DNA from: Streptomyces malachitofuscus
GTDB taxonomy: Bacteria; Actinomycetota; Actinomycetes; Streptomycetales; Streptomycetaceae
DNA length: 64,000 nt
Assembly (NCBI RefSeq): GCF_014650055.1
Contig: NZ_BMUF01000002.1
Coordinates: 496,001-560,000 of the forward strand
Direction of reading: 5' to 3'
In this document: piece by piece, positions 40,147 to 48,443 of the stretch
Layout: each line of letters opens with the position of its first letter
How positions within the stretch are numbered: the first letter of the stretch is position 1
Notes under the pieces: generated by a model
What the model was told of the DNA's origin: nothing
The model's input: the letters and a program-made list of their open reading frames with translations, nothing else
Databases searched by the model: none
Translations under genes and position numbers: made by a program

Positions 40147-41181
40147 GTGACCACACGGCTTGCTGATATCGCTGCTCAGGCGGGGGTGAGCGAGGCGACC
40201 GTCAGCCGGGTCCTGAACGGGAAGCCGGGCGTCGCCGCCACCACCCGCCAGTCCGTGCTCGCCGCCCTCGACGTGCTGGGCTACGAGCGCCCGGTGCGGC
40301 TGCGGCAGCGCAGCGAGGGCCTGGTCGGGCTGATCACCCCCGAGCTGGAGAACCCGATCTTCCCGGCGCTGGCCCAGGTCATCGGGCAGGCGCTGACGCG
40401 CCAGGGCTACACCCCCGTGCTCGCCACCCAGACCCCGGGCGGGTCGACGGAGGACGAGCTGACGGAGATGCTCGTGGACCGCGGCGTGGCCGGCATCATC
40501 TATGTCTCCGGACTGCACGCCGACACCACCGCCGACATGCAGCGCTACGAGCGACTGCGGGCGCAGGGCGTGCCGTTCGTGCTCGTCGACGGCTTCTCGC
40601 CGAAGGTGCAGGCGCCGTTCATCTCCCCCGACGACCGGGCCGCCATGGCGCTCGCCGTGACGCACCTCGCCTCGCTCGGACACACCCGCATCGGGCTGGC
40701 GCTCGGGCCGAAGCGGTTCGTGCCGGTGCAGCGCAAGATAGAGGGCTTCGTCCGCACGGTGCAGGAGCAACTGGGCCTGAGTGCCGAGACGGTCGAGACC
40801 GAGCTGATCCAGCACTCCCTGTACACGCTGGAGGGCGGCCAGGCCGCCGCCAACGCTCTGATGGACCGCGACTGCACGGCGGTGGTGTGCGCGAGCGACA
40901 TGATGGCGCTGGGCGCGATACGGGCGGCCCGCCAGCGCGGACTGGACGTGCCGAAGGACATCTCGGTGGTCGGTTTCGACGACTCGCCGCTGATCGCCTT
41001 CACCGATCCGCCGCTGACCACGGTCCGCAAGCCGGTCCCCGCGATGGGCCAGGCGGCGGTGCGCACCCTGCTCGAGGAGATCGGCGGAACGCCCGCGCCG
41101 CACAGCGAGTTCGTGTTCATGCCGGAGCTGGTGGTGCGCGGTTCGACCGCTTCCGCCCCTGGGGAGCGGAATCGTCCCTGA
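40147..41181 (+). CDS. malR: LacI family maltose repressor
   Basis: A 344-residue repressor. The HTH is TTRLADIAAQAGVSEATVSR with VLNGKPGV (hinge precursor); the periplasmic-binding-like core includes GLITPELENPIFPALAQVIG and the C-terminal VVGFDDSPLIAFTDPPLTTV. GTG 40147 gives the known 344-residue length and has a TACAGT box upstream; an upstream in-frame ATG at 40054 would add 31 residues with no homology. It is divergent from malE and expected to repress malEFG and amylase genes in the absence of maltodextrin. Confidence 0.95.
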   Translation: MTTRLADIAAQAGVSEATVSRVLNGKPGVAATTRQSVLAALDVLGYERPVRLRQRSEGLVGLITPELENPIFPALAQVIGQALTRQGYTPVLATQTPGGSTEDELTEMLVDRGVAGIIYVSGLHADTTADMQRYERLRAQGVPFVLVDGFSPKVQAPFISPDDRAAMALAVTHLASLGHTRIGLALGPKRFVPVQRKIEGFVRTVQEQLGLSAETVETELIQHSLYTLEGGQAAANALMDRDCTAVVCASDMMALGAIRAARQRGLDVPKDISVVGFDDSPLIAFTDPPLTTVRKPVPAMGQAAVRTLLEEIGGTPAPHSEFVFMPELVVRGSTASAPGERNRP

Positions 41182-41312
41182 GGCGGAGAAACGGCCTTTC
41201 GCGCACTGCCACGGTAGGAGGGCGGACGCCTGTTCCCGGGGGACAACATGCGGGCCGGGCCCGACCGAGGGATGATCCGAGGGGGACGTCTTTTCTGGCA
41301 GACTCTGTGCCC

Positions 41313-42203
41313 ATGGGTGACACGACCGTGACAACGCTGGAAGGCCGGGAAGAGGCCGCAGCGCATCCCGTCGCGGAGGAGACGACGGGGCCGGGCCGGC
41401 TGCGCCGTCGGCGCACCCCCCGCCGCCCCCGGTTGTGGTTCGAGATCCTGCTGATCGCGGTGAGTTACTGGACGTACTCGCTCATCCGCAACGCCGTTCC
41501 CGAACAGCGCGCCGAGGCGCTGCGCAACGCCGACTGGATCTGGCGCCTGGAGCAGCAGCTCGGCACGGCGTTCGAGGAGTCCGTCAACCATGCCGTGAAC
41601 TCGGTGACTTGGCTCGTCGTCGGCATGAACTACTACTACGCCACCCTGCACTTCGTGGTCACGCTGGGTGTCCTGGTGTGGCTCTACCGTAGTCATCCGG
41701 GCCGGTACGCGGCGACCCGGCTGGTCCTCTTCACCACGACGGGCATCGCCCTGGTCGGCTACTACCTGTATCCGCTCGCCCCGCCCCGGCTGATGAACGG
41801 CCAGGACTTCATCGACACCGTGCTGGTCCACCAGACCTGGGGTTCGATGGCCTCCGGCGATCTGAAGAACATGTCCAACCAGTACGCCGCGATGCCGTCG
41901 ATGCACATCGGCTGGTCCGTGTGGTGCGGTCTGACGATCTTCGCGCTGGCCACGGTCCCGTGGGCGCGGGTGCTGGGGCTGGTGTACCCGGCGGCCACGC
42001 TGGTGGTCATCGTCGCCACCGCCAACCACTTCTGGCTGGACGCGGTGGGCGGCGGCGTCTGCCTGGCCGTCGGCTACGGCGTCGCAGTGCTCTGGTACGG
42101 CCGGCAGCCGTACGCCCTGCCGAGGCTGGTGCCCGAACGGGAGAAGCGGACGGGGCGGGGCAAACGGGCGCCGGAGCGGATCCCGGTGCCGAAGCAGGGG
42201 TGA
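41313..42203 (+). CDS. PAP2-family membrane phosphatase (AUR1/inositolphosphotransferase-like)
   Basis: A 296-residue membrane protein with about six helices after a basic 40-residue N-terminus. Phosphatase signatures are AAMPSMHIGWSVW (P-S-x-H) and ATANHFWLDAVGG (H-x3-D), the PAP2_3 pattern. WFEILLIAVSYWTYSLIRNA is the usual first helix of this subgroup. It may dephosphorylate or transfer polar heads on lipid phosphates. It converges with glnE, 51 bases apart. Confidence 0.85.
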   Translation: MGDTTVTTLEGREEAAAHPVAEETTGPGRLRRRRTPRRPRLWFEILLIAVSYWTYSLIRNAVPEQRAEALRNADWIWRLEQQLGTAFEESVNHAVNSVTWLVVGMNYYYATLHFVVTLGVLVWLYRSHPGRYAATRLVLFTTTGIALVGYYLYPLAPPRLMNGQDFIDTVLVHQTWGSMASGDLKNMSNQYAAMPSMHIGWSVWCGLTIFALATVPWARVLGLVYPAATLVVIVATANHFWLDAVGGGVCLAVGYGVAVLWYGRQPYALPRLVPEREKRTGRGKRAPERIPVPKQG

Positions 42204-42254
42204 TGCGGGGCCCTGCGTCACGCGGGGCCGTGCCCCTGACCTCCGGGACCTCCG

Positions 42255-45200
42255 TCACGCCCCTCCGTAGAACAGCTCCTCCACCACGCCCCGCGCCCGT
42301 CGCGCCGTACGCCGGTACGCGTCGAGCATGTCGCCCGCGTGGCCGGGGCCGTAGCCCAGGTAGCGGCCGACGGCGCCCAGTTCGCGGGGCTGGGTGGGGA
42401 AGGTGTCCCCCGCGCGGCCCTTGACCAGCATCACCGCGTTGCGCACGCGGGTGGCCAGCACCCAGGCCTCGTCGAGGATGCCGGCGTCGTCCTCGGAGAT
42501 CAGTCCGGCCGTGCGGGCGGCGGCCAGCGCCTCGCGCGTCCGGGTGGTGCGCAGCGCCGGCTCCTGCGCGCCGTGCCGCAGCTGGAGCAGCTGCACGGTC
42601 CACTCCACGTCGGACAGCCCGCCCGGGCCGAGCTTGGCGTGCAGCTTGGGGTCGGCGCCGCGCGGCAGCCGTTCGGACTCCATACGGGCCTTCAGCCGCC
42701 GGATCTCGCGGACCGCCTCCTCGTCGAGCCCGTCGGCCGGGTAGCGCAGCGGGTCGATCAGCTCGATGAAGCGGCGGCCGAGGTCCTCGTCCCCGGCGAC
42801 ATGCTCGGCGCGCAGCAGCGCGTGCCGCTCCCACACCAGCGACCAGCGGCGGTAGTACGCCTCGTACGACGCGAGGGTGCGCACCAGCGGGCCGGACTTG
42901 CCCTCCGGGCGCAGGTCGGCGTCGATCAGCAGCGGCGGATCGGCGCTGGGGATCTGGAGCAGCCGGCGCATCTCGGCGACGACCTTGCCCGCCGCCCCGG
43001 CCGCCTCCCGTTCGTCCACGCCCTCGCGCGGCTCGTGCACGAACAGCACGTCCGCGTCGGAGCCGTAGCCCAGCTCGTGCCCGCCGAAGCGGCCCATGCC
43101 GATGATCGCGAAGCGGGTGGGGAGGGTGTCCCCCCAGCCCTCGCGGACCACCGCGCGGAGCGTGCCGGCGAGGGTGGCGGCCGTCAGGTCGGACACCGCG
43201 CCGCCCACCAGGTCCACCAGGGCGCCCTGGTCGGCCTCGGCGGGCTGGGACTCGGTGCCGTAGGAGCCGACGATGTCGGCGGCGGACGTACGGAACAGCT
43301 CCCGGCGGCGCACACCGCGGGCGGCCGTGACGCCCTGGACGGCGTTGTCGGCGCGGCGGACGGCGGCGAGGATCTCCTGCTCCAGGTGGGCGCGGGGGCG
43401 GGGGGTCAGTCCCCCGCCGTCGCCGTCGCCGAGCAGGGCCACCGCCTCGGGGGCGCGCATCAGCAGGTCGGGGGCGAGCCGCCCGGCGGACAGCACGCGG
43501 GCCAGGTTCTCGGCGGCCGCTCCCTCGTCGCGCAGCAGCCGCAGGTACCAGGGGGTCTTGCCGAGCGCGTCGGAGACCTTGCGGAAGTTGAGCAGTCCGG
43601 CGTCCGGGTCGGCGGAGTCCGCGAACCAGCCGAGCAGCACCGGCAGCAGGGTGCGCTGGATGGCGGCCTTGCGGGTGACGCCGGACGCCAGCGCCTCCAG
43701 GTGGCGCAGCGCGGCCGCCGGGTCGGCGTACCCGAGGGCCACCATGCGCTCGCGGGCCGCCTCCGCGCTGAGCCGGGCCTCGCCGGGGGCGAGCGCCGCG
43801 ACGGCGTCCAGCAGCGGCCGGTAGAACAGCTTCTCGTGCAGCCGCCGTACGACGGAGGAGTGCCGCCTCCACTCCCGGGTCAGGGTGGCGACCGGGTCGG
43901 TGCGCAGGTCGAGGGAGCGGGCCAGGCGCCGCAGATCGGCCTCGTCCTCGGGGACGAGGTGGGTGCGGCGCAGCCGGTAGAGCTGGATGCGGTGCTCCAT
44001 GGAGCGCAGGAAGCGGTAGGCGTCGTCGAGCTGGGCGGCGTCCGCACGGCCGACGTAGCCGCCGGCGGCGAGGGCCTTCAGCGCGTCGAGGGTGGTGCCG
44101 CTGCGCAGCGAGGCGTCGGCACGGCCGTGCACCAGCTGGAGCAGCTGTACGGCGAACTCCACGTCCCGCAGGCCACCCGGGCCGAGCTTGAGCTGGCGGT
44201 CGATCTCGGCGGCGGGGATGTTCTCCACCACCCGGCGGCGCATCTTCTGCACGTCGGCGACGAAGTTCTCCCGCTCGGCGGCCTGCCACACCAGCGGCTG
44301 GAGCGCCCGGACGTACTCCTCGCCCAGCGGCAGGTCGCCGGCGACCGGGCGGGCCTTGAGCAGCGCCTGGAACTCCCAGGTCTTGGCCCAGCGCTGGTAG
44401 TAGGCGAGGTGGGAGGCGAGGGTGCGCACCAGCGGCCCGTTGCGGCCCTCGGGGCGGAGATTGGCGTCGACGGGCCAGATGGAGCCCTCGACGGTGGTCT
44501 CGGAGCAGATCCGCATCATGTGCGAGGCGAGCCGGGTCGCGGCGCGCAGCGCCTTGTCCTCGTCGGCCCCGTCCACGGCCTCGCCGACGAAGATGACGTC
44601 GACGTCGGAGACGTAGTTCAGCTCGTGTCCCCCGCACTTGCCCATCGCGATCACCGCGAGCCGGCACAGCGCGGCGTCCTCGGGCGCGGCGGCCCCGGCG
44701 AGGGCGAGGGCGGCGCGCAGGGTGGCGGTGGCGAGGTCGGCCAGCTCGGCGGCGGTCTCGGCGACCTCGATGGTGCCGCAGACGTCACGGGCGGCGATGG
44801 ACAGCAGACAGCGCCGGTAGGCGACGCGCAGGGACACGGGGTCGTCGGCGGCGGCGAGGCCGCGCTCGAACTCCTCGATGCCGGGGTGCAGATCGCGCGG
44901 CTCGTAGGTGACCAGGGCCTGCCAGTCGCTCGGGTGCCGGGCGAGGTGGCCGGCGAGTGCCTCGGAGGCGCCGAGCACCCCGAGCAGCCGGTCCCGCAGC
45001 GGCTTGGCGGCTATCAGGGTGTCCAGCAGTTCCTGGCGGGCGGTGGCGCCGTCCTGCGCCTCCAGCAGCCGTACGAGTCCCACCAGGGCGAGGTCGGGGT
45101 CTGCGGTGCGGCCGAGGGCGTCCAGCAGGACCGGGTCGTTGCGCACGGGCGCCAGCTCGTCGCTGTCCAGCAGCCGCTCGGCGGCGGACGGATCGGTGAA

Positions 45201-45257
45201 GCCGTGCCGGAGCAGCCGCGTGAAGATACTGCTCCTGCGCCCCGGCGCCGACGTCAT
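42255..45257 (-). CDS. glnE: Glutamine synthetase adenylyltransferase/adenylyl-removing enzyme
   Basis: A 1000-residue bifunctional enzyme that adds or removes AMP on the GSI tyrosine. The N-terminal removase nucleotidyltransferase core is GGHELNYVSDVDVIF (residues 209-223). The C-terminal adenylylase core is GGHELGYGSDADVLF (~724-738). Each is followed by RPEGRNGPLVRTLAS or RPEGKSGPLVRTLAS and a GlnD-UR_UTase-type helical domain. Its substrate should be GlnA (12481-13890), which keeps Tyr397. ATG 45257 has GAGGGAGA upstream. Divergent from the PPOX-type gene. Confidence 0.97.
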   Translation of the reverse strand: MTSAPGRRSSIFTRLLRHGFTDPSAAERLLDSDELAPVRNDPVLLDALGRTADPDLALVGLVRLLEAQDGATARQELLDTLIAAKPLRDRLLGVLGASEALAGHLARHPSDWQALVTYEPRDLHPGIEEFERGLAAADDPVSLRVAYRRCLLSIAARDVCGTIEVAETAAELADLATATLRAALALAGAAAPEDAALCRLAVIAMGKCGGHELNYVSDVDVIFVGEAVDGADEDKALRAATRLASHMMRICSETTVEGSIWPVDANLRPEGRNGPLVRTLASHLAYYQRWAKTWEFQALLKARPVAGDLPLGEEYVRALQPLVWQAAERENFVADVQKMRRRVVENIPAAEIDRQLKLGPGGLRDVEFAVQLLQLVHGRADASLRSGTTLDALKALAAGGYVGRADAAQLDDAYRFLRSMEHRIQLYRLRRTHLVPEDEADLRRLARSLDLRTDPVATLTREWRRHSSVVRRLHEKLFYRPLLDAVAALAPGEARLSAEAARERMVALGYADPAAALRHLEALASGVTRKAAIQRTLLPVLLGWFADSADPDAGLLNFRKVSDALGKTPWYLRLLRDEGAAAENLARVLSAGRLAPDLLMRAPEAVALLGDGDGGGLTPRPRAHLEQEILAAVRRADNAVQGVTAARGVRRRELFRTSAADIVGSYGTESQPAEADQGALVDLVGGAVSDLTAATLAGTLRAVVREGWGDTLPTRFAIIGMGRFGGHELGYGSDADVLFVHEPREGVDEREAAGAAGKVVAEMRRLLQIPSADPPLLIDADLRPEGKSGPLVRTLASYEAYYRRWSLVWERHALLRAEHVAGDEDLGRRFIELIDPLRYPADGLDEEAVREIRRLKARMESERLPRGADPKLHAKLGPGGLSDVEWTVQLLQLRHGAQEPALRTTRTREALAAARTAGLISEDDAGILDEAWVLATRVRNAVMLVKGRAGDTFPTQPRELGAVGRYLGYGPGHAGDMLDAYRRTARRARGVVEELFYGGA

Positions 45258-45411
45258 CCCCGGTCTCCCTCGTGCCTCGGATCTGGGTCGTACGGCCATG
45301 AGCCTAGCCGGAGTACGAGCGCGCGGCCCCGGGGTGGCCTGCGATGAGTTCCGGCGTCGGACGGGGTCCCACGGAGGTAGGGATGTACCGACGGCCCGCG
45401 ATGGAGGTCCC

Positions 45412-45921
45412 ATGAACGGCATTCCCGAGACCCGCCTCGACCCGCGCTACAGCGATCCGGAAGCAGGTTCGCCGCCCTGGTCCGAGGTGGAGCGGCTGAT
45501 CACCGAGGCGGAACTGTTCTGGATCTCCACGGTCCGCCCCGACGGGCGCCCCCACGTCACGCCGCTCCCGGCCGTCTGGTCGGCGGGCGCGCTGCACTTC
45601 TGCACCGGGCCGGACGAGCGCAAGGCCCGCAACCTGGCGGAGAACCCGCACGTCGTGCTGACCACCGGCACCAACACCTGGAACAGGGGCTACGACGTGG
45701 TCGTGGAGGGCGAGGCCGTACGGGTCGGCGAGGATGCGCGGCTGCGCGAGCTGGCGGCGGCGTGGGAGGAGAAGTACGGCAGCTTCTGGCACTTCGAGGT
45801 GCGCGACGGGCACTTCCATCACGGCCCGGGCCGCGCTGTGGTGTTTTCGGTGGCGCCACGGACCGTTTTCGGATTCGGTAAGGGAGAGCCGTTCAGCCAG
45901 ACGAGGTGGCGGTTCGGCTGA
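45412..45921 (+). CDS. Pyridoxamine 5'-phosphate oxidase-like (F420/FMN-binding) protein
   Basis: A 169-residue split-barrel protein. ELFWISTVRPDGRPHVTPLP followed by AVW is the flavin/F420-binding strand set, and ARNLAENPHVVLTTG plus VVVEGEAVRVGEDARL complete the fold. It probably binds FMN or F420 and reduces an unknown substrate. ATG 45412 follows GGAGG. The VOC gene begins 31 bases after its stop and may be in one operon. Confidence 0.8.
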   Translation: MNGIPETRLDPRYSDPEAGSPPWSEVERLITEAELFWISTVRPDGRPHVTPLPAVWSAGALHFCTGPDERKARNLAENPHVVLTTGTNTWNRGYDVVVEGEAVRVGEDARLRELAAAWEEKYGSFWHFEVRDGHFHHGPGRAVVFSVAPRTVFGFGKGEPFSQTRWRFG

Positions 45922-45952
45922 AGCCGTATCCGACGAGGAAGCCGGAGTTTTC

Positions 45953-46393
45953 ATGGACATGACCCTCGAAGTGATCCCGCTCCCGGTGAGCGACATCGAC
46001 CGGGCCAGGGACTTCTACCGGGACAAGGTCGGCTTCCACGTCGACATCGACCAGGAGGTCATGCCGGGCATGCGCATCGTCCAGCTGACCCCGCCCGGCT
46101 CCGGCTGTTCGATCGCCCTCGGCGACACCCTCTGGGAATCGACCCCGGGGCCCACCCCGGCCCCCGGCTCCTACCAGGGGCTCCAGCTCTGCGTCGCCGA
46201 CATCAAGGCCGCCCACGCGGAACTGGTCGAGCGAGGCCTGGACGTCTCCGAACCGGTCCAGTACGCCGAGTCCGACGGCGCCACCTTCATGTACTTCACC
46301 GACCCGGACGGCAACGGCTGGGCGGTCCAGGAGTACCGCCGACGGGCGGAGGAGCCGCTGCACAAGGTGCTGACGGAGCAGGCGGAGGCGTAG
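45953..46393 (+). CDS. VOC (glyoxalase/bleomycin-resistance) family protein
   Basis: A 146-residue protein of two beta-alpha-beta3 modules. EVIPLPVSDIDRARDFYRDK and VGFHVDIDQEV start the first; LQLCVADIKAAHAELVERGL the second; FTDPDGNGWAVQEYRRR ends it, with the Glu that usually binds metal. Substrate unknown: lyases, dioxygenases and drug-binding proteins share this fold. It follows the PPOX-like gene closely. Confidence 0.85.
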   Translation: MDMTLEVIPLPVSDIDRARDFYRDKVGFHVDIDQEVMPGMRIVQLTPPGSGCSIALGDTLWESTPGPTPAPGSYQGLQLCVADIKAAHAELVERGLDVSEPVQYAESDGATFMYFTDPDGNGWAVQEYRRRAEEPLHKVLTEQAEA

Positions 46394-46593
46394 CGGAGCC
46401 CCGCGGCCGCGCCTCTCCCGACACCCTGCGCACACTGCATCACACGCGTTCCCCTCAAAGCGTGTCAAACCATCCCGAATGGCCACTCGATCGGGGACGG
46501 ACGGCCACGTGTGCGGCCGGAAGCGCGAGCTCCGGCCCACACCGGGTCACCGGGCACGGGCCGTACGCGCACATCCGATGAGGGGAAGCGCCG

Positions 46594-47259
46594 ATGAGTG
46601 AGTCCGTACGTACCGGATCCGGAAGCACCGGAGAGAAGGTCAAGGCAGAGACCTCCGCGACGGCAGGCCAGGCCAAGCAGGCCGCCGGTCAGGTCGCGGG
46701 GACCGCGGCGGAACAGGCCCGGACCGTCGTGGGCGAGGCCCGGCAGCAGGCGGGCACGGTCATCGAGGACCTGCGCGGCCGCGCGATCGAAGAGGCGGAC
46801 GGGCAGACCAGGCGGGCGGCCGGAACGCTGCGGCAGTGGGCGAACGATTTCTCCGACCTCGCCGCACACGCCGGGAGCGACTCGCCCGCCCGGAGCCTGG
46901 CGGCCCGGGCCGGCGACAAGGGGCAGCGGGCCGCCGACTATCTGGAGCGGCAGGGCGTCGAGGGCCTGGTCGCCGACCTCCAGGGCTTCGCCCGGCGCCG
47001 TCCCGGCGCGTTCCTCGGCGGCGCGCTGCTGGCCGGACTGGCCGTCGGACGCCTGGCGAAGGTGACACAGACGGCGTCCCGGGCCGACGGCAACGGGCAG
47101 CGGCAGGTGGCCGCGGCGCCGGTCGCCGAGCCCCTGCCGGTCGCGCCACCCCCGGGCACGGCACCGCCCGCACCGTCCACCCCGCCGGCCCCCGGTTCAC
47201 CGCCCGCCGCCGGTTCACCGCCCGCCGGCACGCCGGGCCGCCCGTTCCCGGAGGCATGA
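46594..47259 (+). CDS. CsbD-like helical protein with membrane segment
   Basis: A 221-residue protein, first of a three-gene operon. The N-terminal ~100 residues are amphipathic helix rich in Ala/Gln/Glu/Lys with 11-residue-like periodicity (GQAKQAAGQVAGTAAEQART), similar to CsbD/LEA-type stress proteins. A short hydrophobic helix follows (AFLGGALLAGLAVGRLAK). The C-terminal ~50 residues are Pro/Ala/Gly-rich. Inferred role: membrane-associated stress protein. Confidence 0.7.
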   Translation: MSESVRTGSGSTGEKVKAETSATAGQAKQAAGQVAGTAAEQARTVVGEARQQAGTVIEDLRGRAIEEADGQTRRAAGTLRQWANDFSDLAAHAGSDSPARSLAARAGDKGQRAADYLERQGVEGLVADLQGFARRRPGAFLGGALLAGLAVGRLAKVTQTASRADGNGQRQVAAAPVAEPLPVAPPPGTAPPAPSTPPAPGSPPAAGSPPAGTPGRPFPEA

Positions 47260-47260
47260 G

Positions 47261-47689
47261 ATGGCCACGATGTCACCGCTGTCCCGGGCCCGCTCCGCCG
47301 AGCCGCAGGTCCAGGAGAGGTCCACGGGTGAGCTGCTGTCCCGGGTGACCTCCGATCTGCAGGTCCTCTTCCGCCAGGAGGTGGAACTGGCCAAGGCCGA
47401 GATCAAGGAGGAAGGCACCAAGGCGGGCAAGGCCGCAGGCATGTTCGGCGGTGCGGGGTTCGCGGGCTACATGGTCCTGCTGTTCCTGTCACTGGCGGCC
47501 ATGTTCGGTCTCGCCGCCGTGATGGACGACGGCTGGGCCGCCCTGATCATCGCCGCCCTGTGGGCCGTTGCCGCGGCGGTGCTGTACCAGATGGGCCGCA
47601 CGAAGATGCGCACCGTCTCCCCGAAGCCCGAGCAGACCGTCCAGACCCTGAAGGAGGACGCGGAATGGGCACGTCATCCGACCACATGA
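47261..47689 (+). CDS. Phage-holin-like (Holin superfamily III/DUF1469-type) membrane protein
   Basis: A 142-residue protein. TGELLSRVTSDLQVLFRQEV followed by ELAKAEI is an amphipathic helix typical of this family, then two transmembrane helices (AGYMVLLFLSLAAMFGLAAV and a second) and a charged tail. Despite the family name there is no phage context; such genes are chromosomal and pair with DUF3618 genes. It starts 2 bases after the upstream stop and overlaps the next gene by 25 bases. Confidence 0.8.
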   Translation: MATMSPLSRARSAEPQVQERSTGELLSRVTSDLQVLFRQEVELAKAEIKEEGTKAGKAAGMFGGAGFAGYMVLLFLSLAAMFGLAAVMDDGWAALIIAALWAVAAAVLYQMGRTKMRTVSPKPEQTVQTLKEDAEWARHPTT

Positions 47690-48375
47690 GGGCCGAGATC
47701 GCGGCCACGCGGAACCAGCTCTCCGCGGACGTGGACCGGCTCGCCGACCGGACCAGCCCGCGCCGCATGGCACGGCGCCGCAAGGCGAGGATGCGTCGCA
47801 CGGTGTCGGGCGTCCGTGACCGCGTCATGGGCACCGCCTCGTACACGGCGCACGGCATGGCCGACACCGCCCGCTCGGCGTCCGGCTCGGTGCAGTCCGC
47901 GGCGGGTTCGGCGGCCGGTTCGGTGCAGGAGGGCACCGGGCGGGCGGCCGACTCCGCACGCGAGGTCGCCGGCCAGGCGGGACAGGCCGTCCAGCAGACA
48001 CCCGAGATGGCCCGCCGTCAGACCCAGGGCAACCCGATGGCCGCCGGGCTGGTGGCCTTCGGTGTGGGCCTGCTGGCCGCTTCGATGGTGCCGGCCTCCG
48101 AGAAGGAGCAGCGGAAGGCGTCCGAGCTGATGGAGCGCGGCGCCGAGGCGCTGGAGCCCGTCAGGGAGGCCGCCACCGAGTCCGCGCAGCACCTGAAGGA
48201 AGGCGCGATGGAGGTGACGCAGAGCGCGGCCGCGGAGGTGAAGGACACCGCGCAGCAGGCGGCCCGTACCACCCAGGACGAGGCCCGTGGCCAGGCCGGC
48301 CAGGTCACCGATCAGGCCCGCGAGTCCGGCCGCAGCCTCAAGGACGAGGCCGGGAACCGTTCCGGCCGTACGTGA
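47665..48375 (+). CDS. DUF3618 domain protein
   Basis: A 236-residue protein. The N-terminal DUF3618 motif is MRAEIAATRNQLSADVDRLA followed by DRTSPRR. A hydrophobic helix NPMAAGLVAFGVGLLAASMV lies near the middle. The last ~80 residues are Ala/Glu/Gln-rich amphipathic helix, like the first gene of the operon. ATG 47665 follows GAAGGAGG and overlaps the holin-like gene; an internal ATG at 47686 is possible. Confidence 0.8.
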   Translation: MGTSSDHMRAEIAATRNQLSADVDRLADRTSPRRMARRRKARMRRTVSGVRDRVMGTASYTAHGMADTARSASGSVQSAAGSAAGSVQEGTGRAADSAREVAGQAGQAVQQTPEMARRQTQGNPMAAGLVAFGVGLLAASMVPASEKEQRKASELMERGAEALEPVREAATESAQHLKEGAMEVTQSAAAEVKDTAQQAARTTQDEARGQAGQVTDQARESGRSLKDEAGNRSGRT

Positions 48376-48397
48376 GGCGTCCGGGACCGGAGGAAGT

Positions 48398-48426
48398 CCT
48401 GCCCCGGCCGGTGCGGCCGGGGCAGG
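48398..48426. terminator. Bidirectional terminator
   Basis: A 12-bp perfect stem (CCTGCCCCGGCC and complement) with a 5-base loop lies between the convergent DUF3618 and pectate lyase genes. Confidence 0.8.
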
Positions 48427-48443
48427 GGCCTGTCATCGGCTTG

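Noticed and set aside
42339..45347. A 1002-codon open frame on the plus strand opposite glnE
   Set aside because: Shadow of glnE; no recognisable domain and wrong codon-position bias.
47261..47689. Prophage remnant suggested by the holin-like protein
   Set aside because: No other phage genes; the protein belongs to a chromosomal family that pairs with DUF3618 genes.
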